Source of the DNA: JBFXIE01 sp050176255
Lineage (GTDB): Bacteria > Pseudomonadota > Gammaproteobacteria > Burkholderiales > Burkholderiaceae_C
Assembly (NCBI RefSeq): GCF_050176255.1
Contig: NZ_JBFXIE010000007.1
Reading direction: 5' to 3' (one strand)
Length of the DNA: 64,000 nucleotides
Positions 45,181-56,337 of the stretch are shown here, piece after piece; the first letter of the stretch is position 1; each line of letters begins with the position of its first letter. The position numbers and the translations under genes were made by a program. The notes beneath the pieces were generated by a model. That model made no database searches, had not been told where the DNA came from, and saw nothing but the letters and a program-made list of their open reading frames with translations.

Positions 45181-46550
45181 ATGAGCATCACCCTGCAAGC
45201 CCCCTTCGCCCTGCATGGCCGCAACCCCGATGTGCTGACCTGCATTGCCAATCTGTCGAACGACGAGGTTTTCACACCCCCCGAACTGGCCGGTCGAATG
45301 CTGGACTTGCTGGCCAATGCCTGGGCTGCCGACCACGGTGGCGCAAGCCTATGGGCGGATAAAACCGTGCGTTTTTTGGACCCCTTCACCAAATCGGGCG
45401 TGTTTCTGCGCGAAATCACCAGCCGCCTGACCGCGGGGCTGGCGCAAGAAATCCCCGACTTGCCAACGCGCGTAAACCACATCCTGACGCAGCAGGTGTT
45501 TGGCATTGGCATTACCAAACTCACCAGCTTGCTGGCGCGGCGCAGCGTGTATTGCTCCAAATACGCCAACAGCGCGCATTCCATCGCCCATGGCTTTGCC
45601 AACAAGATGGGCAACATTTGGTTTGAGCGCACTGAACACACCTGGGTGCAGGGCAAATGCAGGTTTTGTGGCGCTAGCCAAAAAGCGTTAGACCGTGGTG
45701 AGGAAAAGGAAACGCACGCCTACGCTTTTATTCATACCGACAACATCAAAACTCGAATAGCCGAGTTATTTGGAGCAGACATGCAATTCGACGTGATCAT
45801 TGTGGCAACCCGCCGTACCAGTTGAGCGATGGCGGTTATGGCTCTAGCGCCGCGCCCATTTACCAGTTGTTTGTAGAAAAGGCCTTGGAACTAGATCCGC
45901 ACTACGCGGTGTTTGTGACGCCATCGCGCTGGATGGCGGGCGGCAAAGGTCTGGATGGTTTCAGGGCAAAGATGCTTTCTGATAAGCACCTGCGCAACAT
46001 CGTGGACTTTCCCAAACTGTACGAAGGCTTTCCGGGCGTAAAGATTCGCGGCGGTGTTTCCTACTTCTTGTGGGATCGCCAGCACAGCGGGCCATGTTCT
46101 GTGCAGACGATGTGGGATGGTCAACCCACAGGGCCAGCGGTGGTACGCCATTTGGATGCGTATGACATCTTGGTGCGGCGCAATGAGGCGGTGCCAATCT
46201 TGGAGAAGGTGCTCACAAAAGACAAGGCAACCCTGAGCAATCGAGTTTCCAGCCAAAAGCCCTTCGGACTGCGAACCTTTTTCCATGGAAAACCCAAACC
46301 TGATGGCCTCAAAAACCCGATCAAGCTGTTCGGCTCTCAAAAGGTAACCTGGGTCGAGCGTTCAGACGTTCCAACGAACACGGCCTGGATAGACAAGTGG
46401 AAAGTTTTGATGACTCGGGTTCAGGGAACCAGTGCGGCCATCGAAACCAAATTTCTGAGCAAGCCCATCATTGCCGAGCCTGGGACGGCCTGCACGGAGA
46501 GTTACATCGTTGCCGGGCATTTCGAGTCCGAAGCCGAGGCGATCCCAGGC
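45181..46550 (+). pseudogene. Eco57I-type DNA methyltransferase, frameshifted at its NPPY motif
   Basis: The frame opens at M-S-I-T-L-Q-A-P-F with D-E-V-F-T-P-P-E-L and a motif I variant, L-D-P-F-T-K-S-G-V-F. At Q-F-D-V-I-I (codons to 45801) two extra bases (45802-45803) throw the ribosome out of frame just before G-N-P-P-Y-Q-L-S-D-G-G-Y, the catalytic motif, which continues in a second frame with A-P-I-Y-Q-L-F-V-E-K-A. Around 46545 the similarity stops where it joins helicase sequence. Without the frameshift it would be an adenine methylase with a zinc-ribbon-like C-R-F-C insert. Confidence 0.8.
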
Positions 46551-47498
<948 letters not shown>

Positions 47499-47501
47499 AG
47501 G

Positions 47502-47563
47502 TGATATTGTTTTGATAGCTTTCAGCGCTTGTCTATCAAGCGCTGGAAGCCTTTTTGGCCCTG
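47502..47563 (+). repeat. Interspersed repeat, right flank of the locus and 3' end of ampG
   Basis: TGATATTGTTTTGATAGCTT, TCAGCGCTTGTCTATCAAGC and GCTGGAAGCCTTTTTGGCCC. Same orientation as 43551. Read on the other strand it encodes the last six or so residues (K-K-A-S-S-A) and the TGA stop of ampG. Confidence 0.85.
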
Positions 47564-48897
47564 TGCGCCAGCGCCACCAGCAGCAGCACCGGCAGGCCCA
47601 GCAGGGCCGTGCTGGTAAAGAACGCGCTGTAGCCATAGGCATCGACAAACTGGCCCGAGAAGCCCGCCAGCCATTTGGGGGCCAGCAGCATCATCGAGCT
47701 GAACAGCGCGTATTGCGTGGCCGAGTACTGCACGTTGGTCAGGCTGGACAGATAGGCGATGAACGCCGCCGATGCAATGCCGCCGGCCAGGTTGTCGGCG
47801 CTGACCACGGCCACCAGCGCGGTCACGTCGTGCCCATGCGTCGAAAGCCAGGCGAACAGCAGGTTGGTCAGCGCGCTGAGCACCGCCCCCAGCATCAGCA
47901 CGCGCATGACGCCCAGGCGCATGGACAGCACGCCGCCCACAAAAGCGCCCGCCAGCGTCATGATGACGCCAAAGACCTTGCTCACGGCGGCCACCTCGTC
48001 CTTGGTGTAGCCCATGTCCACGTAGAACGGGTTGGCCATGATGCCCATCACCACGTCGCTGATGCGATAGACGGCGATCAGCGCCAGGATCAGCGCCGCC
48101 TGCCAGCGGTAGCGGCGGATGAAGTCGGCAAACGGCGCCACCACCGCGCCGCGCAGCCATTCGCGCAGGTTGCGTGCGGGTGCCAGCGGGCGCGCAGCAT
48201 CGGATTGGGGCTCGGGCGACAGCAGTACCGTCACCACGCCCAGCAGCATGGACGCCGCCATCACCAAGTAGGCCGTGGTCCAGGCGCCGGCCTGGTAGCC
48301 CGCCAGGCCGGCCACTTCAGCGCGCGCGGCCACCCACAGCACGCCCGCGCCGGCCCAGATCATGGCCAGGCGGTAGCCCGTCTGGTAGGTGGCGGCCAGG
48401 GCGGCCTGGTGGTCGGCGTCGGCAGATTCGATGCGGAAGGCGTCCAGCGCAATGTCCTGCGTGGCAGAGCCAAAGGCCACCAGCAGCGCGCACCACACCA
48501 TGGGCCCCAGCGCGTCGCGCGGGTCGGCCAGCGCCATGCCCACCAGCCCGGCCATCACCAGCGCCTGCGCCAGCAGCAGCCAGCTGCGCCGCCGGCCCAG
48601 CCAGCGTGTGAGCAATGGCAGCGGCAGGCGGTCCACCAGCGGCGACCAGACCCACTTGAACGCATAGGCCAGCCCCACCCACGACAGGTAGCCGATGGTG
48701 GTGCGGTTGATGCCCGCCTCGCGCAGCCTGAAAGACAGCGTGCCCAGCACCAGCAACAGCGGCAGCCCCGCCGCAAAGCCCAGGGCCAGCATGCGCAGGC
48801 TGGCGGGCTCCAGATAGACAAGCCAGGCCTGGCGCCAGGACCGGCGAGGGGGGGCAGCGGCAGCAGGGGGAGCGTTGGTGGCGGTTTCAGCAGGCAT
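47536..48897 (-). CDS. ampG: AmpG-family muropeptide MFS transporter
   Basis: Inner-membrane protein of 453 residues with 12-14 helices that would import anhydromuropeptides for cell-wall recycling. L-G-F-A-A-G-L-P-L-L-L near residue 40, W-V-G-L-A-Y-A-F-K-W-V-W-S-P-L-V-D and the A-F-G-S-A-T-Q-D-I-A-L-D-A segment are typical of AmpG. ATG 48897 is preferred to the TTG at 48903. Its C-terminal residues and stop codon come from an interspersed repeat. Confidence 0.92.
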   Translation of the reverse strand: MPAETATNAPPAAAAPPRRSWRQAWLVYLEPASLRMLALGFAAGLPLLLVLGTLSFRLREAGINRTTIGYLSWVGLAYAFKWVWSPLVDRLPLPLLTRWLGRRRSWLLLAQALVMAGLVGMALADPRDALGPMVWCALLVAFGSATQDIALDAFRIESADADHQAALAATYQTGYRLAMIWAGAGVLWVAARAEVAGLAGYQAGAWTTAYLVMAASMLLGVVTVLLSPEPQSDAARPLAPARNLREWLRGAVVAPFADFIRRYRWQAALILALIAVYRISDVVMGIMANPFYVDMGYTKDEVAAVSKVFGVIMTLAGAFVGGVLSMRLGVMRVLMLGAVLSALTNLLFAWLSTHGHDVTALVAVVSADNLAGGIASAAFIAYLSSLTNVQYSATQYALFSSMMLLAPKWLAGFSGQFVDAYGYSAFFTSTALLGLPVLLLVALAHRAKKASSA

Positions 48898-49015
48898 GGG
48901 CAAGGGCGGGGGATGGGTGCAATCGCGGGATTATCCGCACCGCAGCGCGCAGGACGCCATGACACCCGCCGGCCAGCATTGGCGGGGTGCGCCAGTCTGT
49001 CCTAGACTCGCGCGC

Positions 49016-49930
49016 ATGACCACCCGCACTACCAACCCCTTGTCCTTGTTGTCCGCCTGGCCGGGCTGCCTGTGCTGCGTTGCGCGCGTGAATGCGCGCG
49101 GTGACGTGCGCGGTGATCAGGCCGGCGGAATCTGGCAGGCGCGCCGCGCCTTTGTGCTGGCGGCGGCAGGCGCGGCGGCGCTGCCGGCGGCGGCGCAGGT
49201 GGATGTGGGCAGCGCATCGGGCATGCGCATGCTGGTGCCCGCCGAGACGCTGGAAGAATCCGCCGTGCAGCAATATGGCCAGCTGCTGGCGCAGGCCAGG
49301 GCCAAGCGCGCGCTGGCGCCGGACAACCACCCGCAGCTGGTGGCGCTGCGCGGCATTGCCCGCCGCCTCATCCCCCACGCCGCGCAGTGGAACAGCCGCG
49401 CCGCCCAGTGGCGCTGGGAGATCAACCTGATCGCTAGCCGCCAGATCAACGCCTTTTGCATGCCGGGCGGCAAGATCGCGTTCTACACGGGCATCCTGGA
49501 CCAGCTCAAGCTGACCGGCGAAGAAGCCGCCATGGTCATGGGCCACGAAATGGCCCACGCGCTGCGCGAGCACGCCCGCTCGCGCGTGGCCAAGAGCCAG
49601 GCCACCAGCATCGGCCTGTCGCTGGGCGCGCAGCTGCTGGGCCTGGGCGAGCTGGGCAACGTGGCGGCCAACCTGGGCACGCAGCTGCTCACGCTCAAGT
49701 TCAGCCGCTCCGACGAGACCGAGGCCGACCTGGTCGGCCTGGAGCTGGCCGCCCGCGCCGCCTACAACCCGCAGGCCGCCGTGAGCCTGTGGCGCAAGAT
49801 GGGCGCGGCCACCGGCAATAACGGGGTCGCGTTTCTGTCCACCCACCCCTCGGGCCCGGACCGCATCCGCGAGCTGGAGGGCAACGTGCCCAAGGTGCAG
49901 GGGTTGTACCAGGCGGCGCGGGGTGGTTGA
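49016..49930 (+). CDS. M48-family metallopeptidase
   Basis: Zinc protease of up to 304 residues with H-E-M-A-H (in M-G-H-E-M-A-H-A-L-R-E-H) and the downstream zinc ligand glutamate in D-E-T-E-A-D. A signal-like segment, R-R-A-F-V-L-A-A-A-G-A-A-A-L-P-A-A-A-Q, starts only about 43 residues in, so translation may begin at a later GTG (for example 49088) rather than the ATG at 49016. Related to BepA/LoiP-type periplasmic quality-control proteases. The stop lies at the edge of a repeat copy. Confidence 0.85.
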   Translation: MTTRTTNPLSLLSAWPGCLCCVARVNARGDVRGDQAGGIWQARRAFVLAAAGAAALPAAAQVDVGSASGMRMLVPAETLEESAVQQYGQLLAQARAKRALAPDNHPQLVALRGIARRLIPHAAQWNSRAAQWRWEINLIASRQINAFCMPGGKIAFYTGILDQLKLTGEEAAMVMGHEMAHALREHARSRVAKSQATSIGLSLGAQLLGLGELGNVAANLGTQLLTLKFSRSDETEADLVGLELAARAAYNPQAAVSLWRKMGAATGNNGVAFLSTHPSGPDRIRELEGNVPKVQGLYQAARGG

Positions 49931-49996
49931 TTTGCTTCTATATTGATAGCTGTTGGCGCTTTTCAGTCAGGGGCTGGTGGCTGATTTGGCTTGAAG
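49929..49996 (+). repeat. Interspersed repeat copy at the 3' end of the GntR gene
   Basis: TTCTATATTGATAGCTGTTG (49935-49954), GCGCTTTTCAGTCAGGGGCT and GGTGGCTGATTTGGC. It sits between convergent genes and supplies the stop codon and last residues of the GntR-type regulator on the minus strand. Confidence 0.75.
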
Positions 49997-50755
49997 CTGC
50001 AGCGGGGCGCAGCCCGGCAAAAAGGCGCGGCCTTCGCGCAGGGCGCGGATCAGCAGGTCGGGCGTGGCGCGGATGTGCGCCTCCAGCGCCAGCGCGGCGC
50101 GCGCGTCCTGGCCTGACATGGCCAGCTCGAAGATTTCGGTGTGCTCGGCGTGCACATCGCGTACACCGCCCGGCAGGCCCATGGCGCAGAAGCGGTAGCG
50201 CTCGCTGTGGCGCGACAGCAGGCGCAACACGCGCACGGTCCACGGTGAGGAGTGGCCCGCCAGCAGAGCCTCATGAAAGCGCACGTTCAGCAGCTCCCAC
50301 TGGCGGCGGCGGTGCGGCGCGATGGGCTGTTCCTCGGCAGATATCGCCGCATAGGCCTCGGCAAGCGCCTCGCGCCACTGTGCATCACCGGCGCGAATGG
50401 ACTGGCGCAGCGCGTCGGTCTCGATGTGCACGCGCAGCGTGGTGATGTCTTCCAGCTCTTGCAGCGCGATGGGCGCCACGCGAAAGCCGCGCTGCCCCTC
50501 CACGGTCACCAGCGCGTCGCTGACCAGCCGCGTGAGCGCCTCGCGCAGCGTGCCCGCGCCCACCGCGTACTGGGTGCGCAGGTGCTCGATGCGCAGCTTG
50601 CTGCCGGGCGCAAGGCGCCCCTCGACGATGTCGCTGCGCAGCGTGGCGTAGGTTTGCTCGATCAGCGTGCGCGAGGGGGCGTCGTACAGGGCTGCGTCCT
50701 CGGCGGCGTCGCCGCCGGGCAGTGCAATCAGGGGGTGAAAACTGCGTTTGGCCAT
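49967..50755 (-). CDS. aphS: GntR/FadR-type regulator (AphS-like)
   Basis: 262 residues: winged helix at about residues 30-100 (T-L-R-S-D-I-V-E-G-R-L-A-P-G-S-K-L, A-G-T-L-R-E-A-L-T-R-L) and an FCD effector domain with the metal-ligand pattern R-F-H-E-A-L and H-x3-F. In Comamonas testosteroni TA441 a GntR protein, AphS, beside aphR represses the phenol genes. The same order here, immediately downstream of the sigma-54 activator gene, suggests an orthologue. The last residues derive from a repeat. Confidence 0.85.
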   Translation of the reverse strand: MAKRSFHPLIALPGGDAAEDAALYDAPSRTLIEQTYATLRSDIVEGRLAPGSKLRIEHLRTQYAVGAGTLREALTRLVSDALVTVEGQRGFRVAPIALQELEDITTLRVHIETDALRQSIRAGDAQWREALAEAYAAISAEEQPIAPHRRRQWELLNVRFHEALLAGHSSPWTVRVLRLLSRHSERYRFCAMGLPGGVRDVHAEHTEIFELAMSGQDARAALALEAHIRATPDLLIRALREGRAFLPGCAPLQLQAKSATSP

Positions 50756-50779
50756 GGCAATGCGGGGCTGGCGTTCGCC

Positions 50780-52474
<1,695 letters not shown>

Positions 52475-52700
52475 GAAAAAAGTATCGATAAACAGCGGGT
52501 GGTCGTCCATCGGGATCGACCCGGGGAGGTTTTTCATCATTTCATGAACTGGCTGACCCCTGGGTCTCATCAAAACATCATGCTGCTGTGCAGCAATCGC
52601 GGCTCCGGGCTGGCCGCGGGTGCCGCAGCCGGCGGCTACCAACCTGCGGGCGGGCCTCTTTGACGCGATTTGCTAGGGATTAACCCTGGATTTATCGATA

Positions 52701-52712
52701 TTTGCGCGCAAA
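52701..52712. promoter_or_regulatory. Perfect 12-bp palindrome upstream of the phenol promoter
   Basis: TTTGCGCGCAAA, ending 11 bases before the GG of the sigma-54 promoter. A candidate binding site for AphS or another regulator; no family consensus was recognised. Confidence 0.35.
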
Positions 52713-52721
52713 ACGCCAGCA

Positions 52722-52740
52722 TTGGCATGGCCCGTGCAAA
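52722..52740 (+). promoter_or_regulatory. Sigma-54 promoter of the phenol hydroxylase operon
   Basis: TTGGCATGGCCCGTGCAAA: GG at 52724-52725 and GC at 52736-52737 with ten bases between, close to TGGCACG-N4-TTGCA. Predicted transcription start near 52749, 24 bases before dmpK. Fits the DmpR-type activator encoded divergently. Confidence 0.85.
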
Positions 52741-52772
52741 ACAGATGGCGCAAAACCGAAAAGGAGACCGTC

Positions 52773-52991
52773 ATGACCCACACCGCCATTGCCACCGACG
52801 CATCTGCCACCCCGCAACCCGTCTGCGATCTGTCGCAGCGGTTTGTGCGCGTGCTGGGCCGCCGCGACAACGGCTTTGTCGAGTTTGCTTTCTCGCTCGG
52901 ATGGCCCGAACTGTCGGTAGAGCTCATGCTCCCCGAGCCGGCATTCGAGGCCTTTTGTGCGGCGCACCGCGTGCGCCACCTGGACGACTGA
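52773..52991 (+). CDS. dmpK: Phenol hydroxylase assembly protein DmpK (P0)
   Basis: 72-residue protein of the Phenol_hyd_sub family. F-V-R-V-L-G-R-R-D-N-G-F-V-E-F-A-F and L-S-V-E-L-M-L-P are family features. The homologue is not needed for catalysis but helps assemble the active oxygenase. The ATG follows AAGGAG. First gene of the operon. Confidence 0.92.
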   Translation: MTHTAIATDASATPQPVCDLSQRFVRVLGRRDNGFVEFAFSLGWPELSVELMLPEPAFEAFCAAHRVRHLDD

Positions 52992-53029
52992 ACCCTGCCC
53001 CTAGCAACCATTACCAGGAGACAAGCCCC

Positions 53030-54022
53030 ATGAACATCGACCTGCAGGCGCGCGAGATACAGCCGCTGCGCAACACCTTCGCCCGCGTGGCGGCCTACAC
53101 GGGCGACAAGCCCGCGTCGCGCTACCTTGAAGCCACGCTGGGCATGCAGCCCGCCGCGAACTTCCATTACCGCCCGACCTGGGAGCCCGAGTTTGAACTG
53201 TTCGATGCCACGCGCACCGCGGTCAAGCTGGCCGACTGGGATGCGCTGCGCGATCCCCGCCAGTTCTACTACGCCAACTGGACCATGGCGCGTGCGCGCC
53301 AGCAAGAGGCGATGGAAGCCAATTACCAGTTTGTCGAGTCGCGCGGCCTGATCGACAAGATTCCCGACGCGCAGCGCGCCGGAGCCTGCGAGGTGCTCAT
53401 GCCGCTGCGCCACGCGGCCTGGGGCGCCAACATGAACAATTGCACGATCTGTTCACGCGGTTATGGCACGGCGTTCACTGCACCGGCCATGTTCCATGCC
53501 ATGGACCATCTGGCGGTTGCGCAGTACCTCACGCGCCTGGGGCTGGCACTGGGCGAGCCCGGCGCGCTCGACGCGGGCAAGAACGACTGGCTGCACGACC
53601 CGCGCTGGCAGGGGCTGCGCAGGCTGGTCGAGGACACGCTGGTCGTCAATGACCCGTTCGAGCTGTTCGTGGCGCAGAACCTGGCGCTCGACGGTCTGCT
53701 GTACCCACTGATCTACACGCATTTCGTGGACGACCACCTTGCGGTGCAGGGCGGTACGGCGGTGGCCATGCTCACGGCCTTCATGCCCGAATGGCATGAC
53801 GAGAGCGCACGCTGGGTGGACGCGGTCATCAAAGTGGCCGCTGCCGCATCGGACGACAACCGGGCGCAGATCACCGGCTGGTTCAAGAGCTATGCCGATC
53901 GGGCGCAGGCCGCGCTCGTGCAGGTGGCGGACCTGGCACTGGGAGCGCAAGGCAGCGCGGCGCTGATTGCAGTGCGCACGGCGCTAGATGCGCGGGCCCG
54001 CAAGTGCGGCCTGGCTGTCTGA
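53030..54022 (+). CDS. dmpL: Phenol hydroxylase component P1 (oxygenase beta-type subunit)
   Basis: 330 residues. It has the fold of the di-iron oxygenase but not the iron ligands: R-P-T-W-E-P-E-F-E-L-F-D, F-Y-Y-A-N-W-T-M-A-R-A-R-Q-Q and A-M-D-H-L-A-V-A-Q-Y are family landmarks. It forms the oxygenase with DmpN and DmpO. CAGGAG lies 10 bases before the ATG. Confidence 0.95.
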   Translation: MNIDLQAREIQPLRNTFARVAAYTGDKPASRYLEATLGMQPAANFHYRPTWEPEFELFDATRTAVKLADWDALRDPRQFYYANWTMARARQQEAMEANYQFVESRGLIDKIPDAQRAGACEVLMPLRHAAWGANMNNCTICSRGYGTAFTAPAMFHAMDHLAVAQYLTRLGLALGEPGALDAGKNDWLHDPRWQGLRRLVEDTLVVNDPFELFVAQNLALDGLLYPLIYTHFVDDHLAVQGGTAVAMLTAFMPEWHDESARWVDAVIKVAAAASDDNRAQITGWFKSYADRAQAALVQVADLALGAQGSAALIAVRTALDARARKCGLAV

Positions 54023-54036
54023 AGGAGGTCATCACC

Positions 54037-54330
54037 ATGAACACCCCCAACGCCTCCGTCATCTCCAGCGTCTTCATTGCCTTTCAGGACAACGAAGAGT
54101 CCCGCCCCGTTGTGGACGCCATCCTGGCCGACAACGCCGAAGCCGTAGCCACCTATCCGCAGGGGCTCGTGAAGATCAACGCGCCCGGTCGGCTTGTCAT
54201 TCGGCGCGCAACCATCGAGGAGCAGACCGGGCAGCGCTTCAACCTGCAGCAGCTGCACGTCAACCTCGTCACGCTTTCCGGCTACATCGACGAAGACGAC
54301 GACGAGTTTTCACTGAGCTGGCAGCACTGA
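54037..54330 (+). CDS. dmpM: Phenol hydroxylase regulatory component P2
   Basis: 97 residues, cofactor-free coupling protein of the MmoB/DmpM family (V-F-I-A-F-Q-D-N-E-E-S-R-P-V-V, L-V-K-I-N-A-P-G-R-L). It binds the oxygenase and tunes turnover. AAGGAGG precedes the ATG. Confidence 0.95.
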   Translation: MNTPNASVISSVFIAFQDNEESRPVVDAILADNAEAVATYPQGLVKINAPGRLVIRRATIEEQTGQRFNLQQLHVNLVTLSGYIDEDDDEFSLSWQH

Positions 54331-54370
54331 GCCAGCCGGCCGTTTCACCCAACAACCAGGAGATAACACC

Positions 54371-55930
54371 ATGGACGCACCTGCTATCAAGAAGAAATTG
54401 GGCCTCAAGGACCGCTACGCCGCCATGACGCGCGGCCTGGCCTGGGATACGACCTACCAGCCCATGGACAAGGTCTTTCCGTTCGACAAGTACGAAGGCA
54501 TCAAGATCCACGACTGGGATAAATGGGAAGACCCGTTTCGCCTGACCATGGACGCCTACTGGAAATACCAGGGCGAGAAGGAAAAGAAGCTCTATGCCGT
54601 GATCGAGGCCTTTGCGCAGAACAATGGCCAGCTGGGTATTTCGGATGCGCGCTATGTGAATGCGCTCAAGATCTTCTTCCAGGCCGTGACCCCGCTGGAG
54701 TACCACGCGCACCGCGGCTTTGCCCATGTGGGCCGCCACTTCACCGGTGCCGGTGCCCGCGTTGCCGCGCAGATGCAGTCCATTGACGAGCTGCGCCACT
54801 GCCAGACCGAAACCCACGCCCTGTCGCACTACAACAAGTATTTCAATGGCCTGCACCAGGCACCCCACATGTTTGACCGTGTGTGGTACCTGTCCGTGCC
54901 CAAGTCGTTTTTTGAAGACGCCTCCACCGCAGGGCCGTTCGAGTTCCTCACCGCCGTGAGCTTCTCGTTCGAGTACGTGCTGACCAACCTGCTGTTCGTG
55001 CCCTTCATGTCCGGCGCCGCCCACAACGGAGACATGAGCACCGTGACGTTTGGCTTCTCGGCCCAGTCCGACGAATCGCGTCACATGACCCTGGGCATCG
55101 AGTGCATCAAGTTCATGCTCGAGCAGGACCCGGCCAACGTGCCGATCGTGCAGAAGTGGATCGACAAGTGGCTCTGGCGCGGCTACCGCCTGCTCACCAT
55201 TGTCGGGATGATGCAGGACTACATGCTGCCCAAGCGCGTGATGAGCTGGAAGGAAGCGTGGGAGATGTACGCCGAGGAAAACGGCGGCGCCCTGTTCCGC
55301 GATCTGGCCCGCTATGGCATCCGCGAACCCAAGGGCTGGAAGGAAGCCAGCGCCGGCAAGGACCACATCACGCACCAGGCCTGGAGCGGCTTCTACAACT
55401 ACGCGGCCGCCGCCGCGTTCCACACCTGGATGCCCAAGGAAGACGAGCTGAACTGGTTGTCCGAGAAGTACCCCGACACCTTCGACAAGTACTACCGGCC
55501 GCGCTTCGAGCATTTCCACGCGCAGCAGCAACAGGGCAAGCGCTTTTACAACAAGACGCTGCCCATGCTGTGCACCATCTGCCAGGTCCCCATGTTCTTT
55601 ACCGAGCCCGGCGATCCGACCAAGATCTGCTACCGCGAGTCCGACTACCACGGCGACAAGTACCACTTCTGCAGCGACGGTTGCAAAGAAATTTTTGACG
55701 ACGAGCCCGAGAAATATTCGCAAGCCTGGCTGCCCGTGCACCAGATTTACCAGGGCAACTGCTTCCCCGAGGGCACCGACCCGACGGTGGAGGGCTTTGA
55801 CCCGATGGCTGCCGTGATGGACTACTACGACCTGAAGGTGGGCCGGGACAACTTCGACTTTGAAGGCTCGGAAGACCAGAAGAACTTTGCCGCCTGGCGT
55901 GGTGATGCTGTTCAAGGAGACAAGGCATGA
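54371..55930 (+). CDS. dmpN: Phenol hydroxylase large di-iron subunit P3
   Basis: Catalytic subunit of 519 residues that hydroxylates phenol to catechol. The di-iron ligands are visible: Glu110 (P-L-E-Y-H-A-H), Glu140 and His143 (D-E-L-R-H), Glu201 (S-F-E-Y), Glu235 and His238 (D-E-S-R-H). The spacing agrees with the characterised enzymes. The C-terminal YHS-like zinc region has C-T-I-C-Q-V-P and C-S-D-G-C. Overlaps dmpO by ATGA. Confidence 0.97.
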   Translation: MDAPAIKKKLGLKDRYAAMTRGLAWDTTYQPMDKVFPFDKYEGIKIHDWDKWEDPFRLTMDAYWKYQGEKEKKLYAVIEAFAQNNGQLGISDARYVNALKIFFQAVTPLEYHAHRGFAHVGRHFTGAGARVAAQMQSIDELRHCQTETHALSHYNKYFNGLHQAPHMFDRVWYLSVPKSFFEDASTAGPFEFLTAVSFSFEYVLTNLLFVPFMSGAAHNGDMSTVTFGFSAQSDESRHMTLGIECIKFMLEQDPANVPIVQKWIDKWLWRGYRLLTIVGMMQDYMLPKRVMSWKEAWEMYAEENGGALFRDLARYGIREPKGWKEASAGKDHITHQAWSGFYNYAAAAAFHTWMPKEDELNWLSEKYPDTFDKYYRPRFEHFHAQQQQGKRFYNKTLPMLCTICQVPMFFTEPGDPTKICYRESDYHGDKYHFCSDGCKEIFDDEPEKYSQAWLPVHQIYQGNCFPEGTDPTVEGFDPMAAVMDYYDLKVGRDNFDFEGSEDQKNFAAWRGDAVQGDKA

Positions 55931-56283
55931 GCGTCGTTGCTGTCAAACCCTACGACTTTCCCGCCCGCGACCGGCGCGAGAACTTCCCCGCACCGCTGCT
56001 CTACATCGGCTGGGAGGATCACCTGATGTTTGCATCACCGGTCTGCCTGCCGTTGCCGCCGGATACCCCGTTCGGCGCGCTGGCCCAGGGCGTGCTGCCC
56101 GGCGTGTACGGCGAGCACCCCGACTTTGCCAAGATCGACTGGTCCCAGGTCGAGTGGTTCAAGTCCGGCCAGCCGTGGACGCCCGATCCGGCCAAGTCGC
56201 TGCAGGCCAATGGCCTTCAGCACAAGGACGCGATCCGTTTTCGCACCCCGGGCCTGACCGGCATCCAGGGTACGTGCAGCTAA
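55927..56283 (+). CDS. dmpO: Phenol hydroxylase component P4
   Basis: 118 residues, third subunit of the oxygenase (D-R-R-E-N-F-P-A-P-L-L-Y-I-G-W-E-D-H-L-M-F family pattern). Translationally coupled to dmpN. It is followed by a strong GC hairpin. Confidence 0.95.
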   Translation: MSVVAVKPYDFPARDRRENFPAPLLYIGWEDHLMFASPVCLPLPPDTPFGALAQGVLPGVYGEHPDFAKIDWSQVEWFKSGQPWTPDPAKSLQANGLQHKDAIRFRTPGLTGIQGTCS

Positions 56284-56302
56284 GTCCCATTCGGTGAGGG
56301 AA

Positions 56303-56323
56303 GCCCGGGGGCTACCCCCGGGC
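56303..56323 (+). other. Intercistronic hairpin between dmpO and dmpP
   Basis: Perfect nine-base arms GCCCGGGGG and CCCCCGGGC around a CTA loop, with no T tail. It begins 20 bases after the dmpO stop and ends 14 bases before dmpP, leaving no room for a normal ribosome site. Confidence 0.65.
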
Positions 56324-56337
56324 CCCGCGTCCATGCC

